From the NCBI GenBank assembly GCA_951812925.1, contig OX638370.1, forward strand, positions 81,326,004 to 81,390,003: a stretch of DNA of 64,000 nt, written 5' to 3'. The notes under the pieces were generated by a model. That model saw only the letters and a program-made list of their open reading frames with translations, made no database searches and had not been told where the DNA came from. Position 1 is the first letter of the stretch, and each line of letters opens with the position of its first letter. The DNA comes from Calliopum simillimum. Its lineage: Eukaryota > Arthropoda > Insecta > Diptera > Lauxaniidae. Shown one piece after another: positions 57,170-64,000 of the stretch. Made by a program: the position numbers and the translations under genes.

Positions 57170-58045
57170 TCTGATCTAAGTCAAATATGCGCCATTTTGT
57201 TCGCTAACTTTTTGCAATTTTGAAGGTAATATCATTATTTGTACCTCTCTTATAAAAACCCTGGTTCTTATGATCAAAAAACTGTAGCAACCTATTTCCG
57301 CAATCCTCTCTTCAAGCGTTCGCCATAGACAAGAACAGGTAGTAATAACTTGGTGTTAAGTCCGGACTATATGCATAAGAACCTACCAACCGAACTCTCG
57401 GAGATTCTGATAACTAACTAAAGACGTGTGTGGCCTGGCGTTATCCTGATAAAAGACAACTCCTCTTCTATTGGCCAAAACCGGCCACTTCTGAGCAAAT
57501 GCTTCCTTCAGATGGCCTAATTGTTGACAGTGCATGATTGAATTAAGAGTTTGGCCGGAGGAGAGTAGATGATTCCCTGACAATCCCACCAAACACCTTC
57601 CTGGCAGTCAATACTGGCTTGGACACCGTTTGCACCAGCTGATTACCATTCGACCACGACCGTTTTCGCTTAATGTTGCCGTAAGTGGTCCATTTTTCAT
57701 TACCAGTTATCATACGCTTCAAAAATTGATCGATTTTGTTGTGATTCAGTAGCAAATCACAGATAGAAATTCAGTTCATAAGCTTTTTCTGAGTTAACTC
57801 GCGTGGTACCCATACATCGAGTTTTTTTTTTTTTTTTTTTTTTTTGTATCCGGCCCTATTCAAATGGGTCAAACGGTTTTTTGTGCAATATTCAGCTCCT
57901 ATGCAATCGAAACAGGGACGGTCGACTTTAACGATTTCCATAATTTTATTAACATTTTTGACAATTGCCCTTCCAGAGCGTGGTTCATCTTTAACCTTTG
58001 AGGTTCCGGAACGGAATCCATGAAACCAAAATTGCGCATGGTTGG
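57170..58045 (-). pseudogene. Mariner transposase pseudogene
   Basis: Minus-strand frames, with frameshifts and stops, give in order: WFHGFRSGTSKVKDEPRSGR (first domain), IMEIVKVDRP, LTHLNRAGY, DVWVPRELTQKK, QFLKRMITGNEKW (first catalytic region, Gly-Asn in place of Gly-Asp), LTARKVFGGI, and VVFYQDNARPHTSLVSYQNL with the second catalytic Asp. The tail near 57170-57330 includes LEERIAEI. A run of 24 A (57822-57845 on the complementary strand) expands a two-lysine site between AGY and LDVWVP. Not functional. Confidence 0.85.
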
Positions 58046-58399
58046 CTGTTACAGTGACACGTGCGCAAACGAAACTTAGTCAATCAAATGAAAAACTGTC
58101 AGAGAAATTTTTTTAGTAATAACTGTCACCTTTACAACGACATCTGTTGTAAATCAGTGAAACAAAAACTAAGCCAGATCCAGAGTACTTAAGCCATCTA
58201 TTGAGAAAATAATGGATTTCTTTTTAATACACCTTATACAAGCGAAAGTTTCAAAATGTTATACTAAAAGCGTTTTTCAAGATAATCCAACAAAATTTCT
58301 CTCAGACACTAAGAACAGTAACTGCAAGTTCTGATCATAAACTAAGCGAACTCAGACAATAGGGCGTGGCAACTTCCATAGAAGAATAATTTATTTTGA

Positions 58400-59265
58400 A
58401 CTTAATTTTGAAAACACATAGTAGTGAAATGCCTTGAACATTTGTGCCACCTTGATATGTGTATGTCTAAGCAAAGTCATTAGATTAACACCGAAACTGG
58501 GCCGCAGACCTAATATGACATTCGTTCTGCACTATTTAGTAACTAAATAGCGTTGACTAAAACCATGAAAATATTAATATGATTTGTCTGTTTTCGACAA
58601 ATGCGAGCTAATATTTAGTGATTTATATGCATGAGAACATAATAATCGTACATATTAGTAAGAATCATTGATCAGATCTAAAAAGCACATTAGGGAGATT
58701 CAAAAAACCGTGCTTTTCTCAAATTTCAATGCGTCGCTTTATGTTTTCATAATATGCATAGAAATGTTTTTGATAACCTTATTGAATAATGCTAACTGAA
58801 CTATATATATAAAATAATATGTATAAAATGTAAAAATATGTATAAAATAAAATATTGGCGAAATGATAATTACGGCTTTGGTATCAGTCTATTAGCCCAA
58901 ATTTAAAATAACAACCTGATAAATATATGTGCTCCACTATTTTTATTCGACAAAATTGTTTTACTAAAATTCAAAATTGTCATATCTTCGAGTCACCCTA
59001 GCGCACATGAAAGGTTTTTTTAATTACTTATTTGTAATCTAAATATAATTGAATAGGTACTCATTGCCAATGTTTTCCATATATGTACAGCATTCATTGT
59101 ATATATACATATATATGTATATGAATATTTTGGACAAAAATTTAAAATTTTTGTTATAAAAAGATTTTCACTTTGAATTTTTCGCAGTTTTTTATTTCTG
59201 TTGATAAAAGTTTGAAAAGTTTCGCCGAATACCTTCGGATATAATTTTTAAGTGCGGAATATAAA
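58400..59265. other. AT-rich intergenic stretch
   Basis: No gene or repeat was recognised. Contains TA-rich simple sequence at about 58800-58860 and 59095-59120. Confidence 0.4.
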
Positions 59266-59436
59266 ATGGAATATTTTACTAAAATGTGTCAGATCATCCA
59301 TTTACTATTTATCATTCAATCCATATTTGTTGTGAGTACTTGCGATATCAAATTATGCAAAGATTTTCAAAATAAATTACAGCCTATTTCACAAAATCGA
59401 GTGGCCACTTCCTGCATTAGATTGGGAAAATCTTGA
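59266..59436 (+). CDS. Small ORF with signal-like N-terminus, hypothetical
   Basis: A 56-codon ORF, MEYFTKMCQIIHLLFIIQSI onward. The first 22 codons look like a signal peptide and are followed at 59332 by GTGAGT. A possible acceptor, ttacag, ends at 59382, giving a 51-bp phase-0 intron and a 39-residue product. The unspliced reading has CDIKLC, which faintly recalls CDPELC at the start of the CAP protein. A TATA-like tataat lies at 59240. It could be an orphan first exon of a secreted-protein gene or a chance ORF. Confidence 0.25.
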   Translation: MEYFTKMCQIIHLLFIIQSIFVVSTCDIKLCKDFQNKLQPISQNRVATSCIRLGKS

Positions 59437-59759
59437 AAGTTAGTGATTTGATTTAAATGCATACTCGATGATATATTCGTATAGAAAAAAATAATTGGAA
59501 AATAAAGTCGCTTTGAATTTTTGAAAAATATACATACGTATACTGTTTTCAATAATAGACACCTCGGTCATAAGAAAAATCGTAAAATTGATTGCTTATA
59601 AACATACATTAGGCTGGTTTAAATTGCTAGAGTCATGCGAAATTTCGATTATCGTGCACCAAAACATCATGTTGATATAACAGAACCACTATGCAAAATT
59701 TTAGAGACCATTTAATAGACCCGAAAACATTTTCAAAAACCAACAGGTTATTGCTATCT

Positions 59760-60150
59760 AGTCCAAGTGTCTGAGTGAAATATGGTTGGATTATGCCAAA
59801 AAATGTTTTCAGTAAAGCATTTTGAAATGTGGGAATCTCCACACCCTCTTGTCAGAATTCAACTTGTTTTTGATCAAAGCTTGCAATTACTATTTTAAGA
59901 GTTTAAGTGAAATTTGGTCGAACTGTCTCAAAAAACGTTTTCGGTATAGCATTTTGAAACTTTTGCTTGTACAGGTGGTATCACGCTTTTTTGTTCGAAT
60001 CCACCTATTTTTTGGTCTGAGCTTGCCTCTACCGTCCCTAGTACTTATGTGTGTTTAGGTAGCATTACCGTAAATAATGCTTGAATGTTCGCTCATTTTC
60101 AATCCAATAAGTTAACTTTTACGGCGGAGCACAGCGCTGCGATAGAAGGC
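59760..60150 (+). mobile_element. INE-1/DINE-like repeat, partial
   Basis: Contains gtccaagtgtctgagtgaaa, two diverged units (ttcagtaaagcattttgaaa and ttcggtatagcattttgaaa) and the line caatccaataagttaacttt of the tail region. It then ends. The start and terminal hairpin are missing. Confidence 0.6.
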
Positions 60151-61065
60151 ATTTGCGTAAAAAAGTTTTGTTCAAATTTAAAATTTTTTTTATGCCATTC
60201 TACAGCAAATAGTCCAATTAAGAAATCCCCTGAAAATTATGGAAAACTAGTTTGATTTGTAAATGTTACAGCTTGTTAAAGTCGAACTTTTTTCGTAAAA
60301 AAAAAACATTTAAGAAAATTTGCTAATCGCAGAACTTGTTAAAAATAATTGCTGCTCCTAAACCTCAAAAGCAATTGTTATAAAATGAAATGCATACAAA
60401 AGCTTACATACCCATTTATTTTTAATATATTTTGTATGCAAATTTTTTTAGCCAAATTAAAGTTATTTAAAAAGATATAAAAAAAAAATTTCAAATATTA
60501 AAAACCGGAAAATGCTTATTTTATTTAGAGCAGGAAAAAAAAAGACGGAACTTGCGGGCATTGTTCTGAAACATACAGATAGTACTGATTCCATATTTTA
60601 AGATAGTAAAAATTCACAACCCCATTTTTCCCCGTTTACTTTAAATATTTATCTGAATATCCCGTATTTACGTAAAAATCAATGAATTTATAAAACTTAC
60701 ACCACAAAATTTTTTTCAAATGCTTTTGAATTTTTTTAAATTTGATTTTTTTTACAGCATACTTTTATATGTCAAAAACACTTTGAACTATTAAAATTTT
60801 AATATGGTTTTTTACAGCCTAAAATCATGCACAAACATTTTTTCCAGTTAACTTTCGTGGTTTTATTTATTTGAATATCTTTTTTTCTATTCATTGCATT
60901 TGAAAATTAATTGCATTTCTGAAAACAGCGTAAAAAAATGTATCAGTATGAAATCGAACCAAAACTGTGGAAATGCCGTTCCGTTGTATGGAGTGACAGC
61001 ACTGTGAGGAGGCAGTTAAATTATCTACATTAAAAAATCTTGCTTTCAAAAAATATTAAAATGAT
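60151..61065. other. AT-rich intergenic stretch, no gene
   Basis: Long poly-A/T-rich sequence without ORF or visible repeat structure. Confidence 0.4.
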
Positions 61066-61215
61066 TTCAACGGATAGACAGAAAGACGGACATTGCTATA
61101 TCGACTTAGGAGGTGACGCTAATTAAGAATACATATCTTTTTTTTACCTGCCACTACTCATTCACCGAGTTGCAAAGGGAATGATAAAATGACTATATAA
61201 GTGGTGTAAACCATT
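61066..61215 (+). mobile_element. INE-1/DINE-like repeat, terminal fragment
   Basis: gatagacagaaagacggaca, ctatatcgacttaggaggtg and the diverged agttgcaaagggaatgataa line match the last 150 bp of the longer copies. Confidence 0.55.
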
Positions 61216-61740
61216 TGAAAATGATCAAGATTTTTTGATGGCACCCGATTTGGCTATAAATTGGCATAAACAATAGTACTTTAGTGAAAAAAATTACTGC
61301 CAAATATTTTTTCAAAATTTAAAGAAATGGCGGAGATATTGGACTTTGAAATTTTTAGGTTAGTTTTCTTCGAGAAGCTGTAACTTTATCCAATTCTCAA
61401 TTTTCTGGTGTCAAATGATTTGTCTTGAAACGGGCATTGAAGTAAAAATTAGAAAAAATAAAGTTTTTTTTTTATATAGCTTACACTGAAAAAAAAAATT
61501 TTAAATTGAGTTACGTCATTTTTGATATTTTTTATTTTTCTTGTAAAATAAGCTACAGGTGTCACTTACAAGCCCTCCAAAAACTAGGGTGGGCCTGCCA
61601 GTGGTTCCATCGTTCCATTTCCAGCTACTCATGGCCTAAAAAATATTTTTGAAAAACCATTAAGAGATCTCCGAATCGGTAAGCATTACGATCAAAAGTA
61701 TCAGGACCAATTTTGTGGAGAATCACAAGATCTACAAAAA

Positions 61741-63730
61741 GTAAGCGATATGTGTACTAGAGCGCCCATATGTGCAAATTCTGATTTTGCTTGCTCCCCG
61801 TCCATTTCCTGAAAGGAGAGGTCAAAAAAATAAGATCTCAAAAAAAAATTTGGAATCGGTAGTGGAAAAAACCCAGCCGGTTTTCGATCAAAGGTCGAAA
61901 AATTTACTAAAAAAAGGCAAGTCGCTTTGTCTGCCCGTTACTTCAAAACTATTCATTTTTTCGTAATGTTGGTTATAAGCCAACTTTTGTAGAGAATGAC
62001 TAGGTCAACATTATCTTCTTAAAAGTGTTGGTCCAAAAATTAAATTTGTGGCTGTTGCGGTACAAAAATTTCATTTTTTTAAAAAATTTTCAAGACTTTT
62101 TTTCTATAAATTGGTTTTTTGTAATTTTCAAAGAGCGAAATATTTGTTCTGGTACTTCTATGTTGTAGGGAATTAAATGTTTATTAATTTAAAAGAAAAA
62201 TTTTTTAAAAGTATTTGTTTTAAAGAAATGGAGCCCGTTTCAAAGTTAAGAAAAATAATTTATTTTTTTATTTTTTTTTTTTTAATTTTTAATTTGATAA
62301 GAAACCATTTTGTTAGTCCAATTTTCTAAACTAATTTGGGATCGCTGAACACGAAAATAGCCTTTATTTTCGTTTTAGTGCGTTTTTGAGCTGTTCCAGC
62401 AGAGATAATCGAAAATTTCGAATTTCGTGCACGCAGCCCTGGAAAAAAATTCAATCAAGTTGTCGTGAACTGCACATAGATGTGAAATTACACGCGAGCA
62501 TTTACTGAATAAGAAAAAAAGTTTTCAAAATCGGTTCATGGCATGGTTTTTAAAATGAGGTCGAAAAACGGTATTTTAAAAAAAACGACTACAAACCAAA
62601 ACCAAAATAGTCATTTTAAATGTATTTATTAATGTTGAATTCGAAATTGAACGCAAAATTGCTATATCACTTATGGTTTGTGAGATATCTCACCCCTAAT
62701 GTTCGAAAAACACGATTTTTGAGGTTGTGTCGAACACGCAAAAAATCGTTTTGGTCTCTTCTATTAAATGCGTCATTTAGTACGGTTCTTTTCTTCAAAA
62801 TTAGTTACAGAATGGTCTTGTATGATTTTTCTTTAAAAAGTTATGACCATTTAAAAATAGCATTATAAAAGATATAGCAATATGGCAATTGCTATAGAGA
62901 ATCCACACATGATTCTTAACTTTCATATCATTTTAAAATGGTCATAACTTTTTTAAAAAAACTCGCACAAACCCATTTCATAGCTCATTTTGAAGGCAAA
63001 AAGCAGTTCTAAATGATACATTTAATAACAACTAGCAATGCATTTTGTTGCATCCAATAAAGTAGCGATTAAAAGAAAAAAATTAAAATACTTCTTTTTT
63101 TTTTCCAACATTGAGACCGGCTTCATGCCTTAAAACTTAATATTTTTAAATAATTTTTTTGTGTTATATTAATCAACATTTGATCCCCTGCAATATAAGA
63201 ATTCCAGAAGAAATATTCCTTCCTTAAAAAATTACAAAAACCAACTTATAGAAAAAAAGTCATAAAAATTTTATTAAAATTTTAAATTTTCGCACCGACA
63301 CAGCCACAAATTTAATTTTTGGACCAAAACTTTCTAAGAAGATATTGTTGACCAAGTCATTCTTCACAAAAGTTGGATTAAAAACTTTACAAAAAAATGA
63401 ATAGTTTTGAAGTAACGGGCAGTCAAAGCGACTTGCTTTTTTTTGGTCAATTTTTCGAACTTTGATCGAAAACCGGCTGGGTTTTTTCCACTACCGATTC
63501 CAAATTTTTTATTGAGATCTTATTTTTTTGACCACTAATTTCAGAAAATGGACGGGGAGCAAACAAATTCACAACTTTGCACATTTCATTTATCTTGTGG
63601 GCGCTCTAATGTGTACGCATAGAAGTAATCGTATAGAAGATATTCAATAAAAACCGGTTTTTTGGCATTTTAAGGTTTTGTTTGGACTATCTTCTTAACG
63701 GTTACTTCTATGTGTACACATATCGCTTAC
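61741..63730. mobile_element. 2.0-kb palindromic element
   Basis: gtaagcgatatgtgtac on the left and gtacacatatcgcttac on the right form the ends of an inverted repeat. The arms are complementary for several hundred bp: ttgctccccgtccatttcct against gaaaatggacggggagcaaa, and aagtcgctttgtctgcccgt against acgggcagtcaaagcgactt. The centre is near 62880. A smaller hairpin (catagaagtaatcgtataga and its inverse, 63615-63715) is nested in the right arm. No target duplication was identified and there is no coding frame. Confidence 0.7.
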
Positions 63731-63759
63731 TTCTTTACAAAACTGGTGCTGTTACTTTT

Positions 63760-64000
63760 TATACCCTACACCCAGGGTATATTCACTTTGTCCTTCCGTT
63801 TGTAACGCAGAGAAGGAGGCGTGGCAGGTATAGCAAAGTATATATATTCTTGATCTGCGTCACCTCCTGAGTTGATATAGTCATGTCCGTCTGTCTGGCT
63901 GGCTGGCTGGGTGGCTGGCTGGGTGGCTGGCTGGATGGCTGGCTGTGTGTTGAAATACACTTTTTGGGAAAACTGAGCTAGATAATTCAATTAAATTTGG
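63760..64000 (-). mobile_element. INE-1/DINE-like repeat, running off the window
   Basis: Starts at the hairpin end (taccctacacccagggtat) with ccttccgtttgtaacgcaga, then the ggctggctgggtggctggct microsatellite and ttgggaaaactgagctagat. The rest lies beyond the window. The sequence is close to the copy at 21483. Confidence 0.7.

Larger units (their letters stand above)
56347..58234 (-). mobile_element. Mariner with both inverted terminal repeats, decayed, carrying a nested repeat
   Basis: TA-aggtgtagtaaaaagaaatc on the left and gatttctttttaatacacct-TA on the right differ at one position over about 28 bp. The flanks join as one DINE-like sequence. The element is 1.9 kb instead of about 1.3 kb because a foreign repeat (about 56460-57160) lies between the transposase 3' end and the left terminal repeat. 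Confidence 0.8.
56110..58390 (-). mobile_element. INE-1/DINE-like repeat on the minus strand, split by a mariner
   Basis: The pieces 56110-56344 and 58237-58390 read together as the inverse of the DINE-like unit (gcgtggcaccactcatataag, caaaatgttatactaaaagc, gggcgtggcaacttccat). It lies head-to-tail against the copy at 55440. Confidence 0.6.

Overview
The window is eukaryotic, AT-rich and dominated by transposable elements. Several features point to a higher fly, most likely a tephritid fruit fly. They are INE-1/DINE-like repeats with the microsatellite built on GTCTGTCTGGCTGGC, a mariner of the DD41D (rosa) type, an insect antigen-5-like CAP gene and 51-bp introns. The organism is inferred from these repeats and not proven. 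No rRNA, tRNA, CRISPR or prokaryotic signal was seen.

Only two convincing host genes are present, arranged convergently. A four-exon antigen-5-like CAP gene (39367-51581, plus strand) has an intron 2 of 11.3 kb assembled from nested transposons. About 1.1 kb beyond it lies a two-exon gene for a small secreted protein (52688-53287, minus strand). A 56-codon ORF with a signal-like N-terminus (59266-59436) is a weak third candidate.

Positions 1-27 kb hold a TA-flanked inverted-repeat element (127-1434), a LINE remnant (2.0-2.7 kb), and a decayed pogo transposon (4.4-6.2 kb) split by a foldback-like element with a 9-bp target duplication. They also hold a 1.6-kb palindromic element (6589-8184), tandem repeats carrying the GTGCCACGCC motif (9.7-14.6 kb), three long INE-1/DINE-like copies, a piggyBac-like element with TTAA ends (19696-20622), and a LINE split by a second 9-bp-TSD inverted-repeat element (24.4-26.5 kb).

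Positions 27-39 kb hold an apparently intact DD41D mariner (27377-28680) and a 2.6-kb Helitron (28885-31468). They also hold a hAT-like element (32986-34132) and a 3.1-kb inverted-repeat element carrying a nested pogo-type element with a PHD-finger remnant (35554-38688). A 0.4-kb sequence present at 28.7-31.7 kb and again at 35.2 kb gives reciprocal empty sites: the second copy lacks the Helitron and the first lacks the 3.1-kb element. Both insertion points can therefore be read to the base or nearly so.

Positions 39-51 kb are the CAP gene and its intron. The deepest nest there is a palindromic element inside a Tc1-like element inside a DINE-like repeat inside the intron. Positions 52-64 kb hold the small secreted-protein gene, a mariner fragment, a DD37D (maT-type) transposase with one nonsense codon, a decayed mariner with both inverted terminal repeats, more DINE-like copies and a 2-kb palindromic element at 61.7-63.7 kb.
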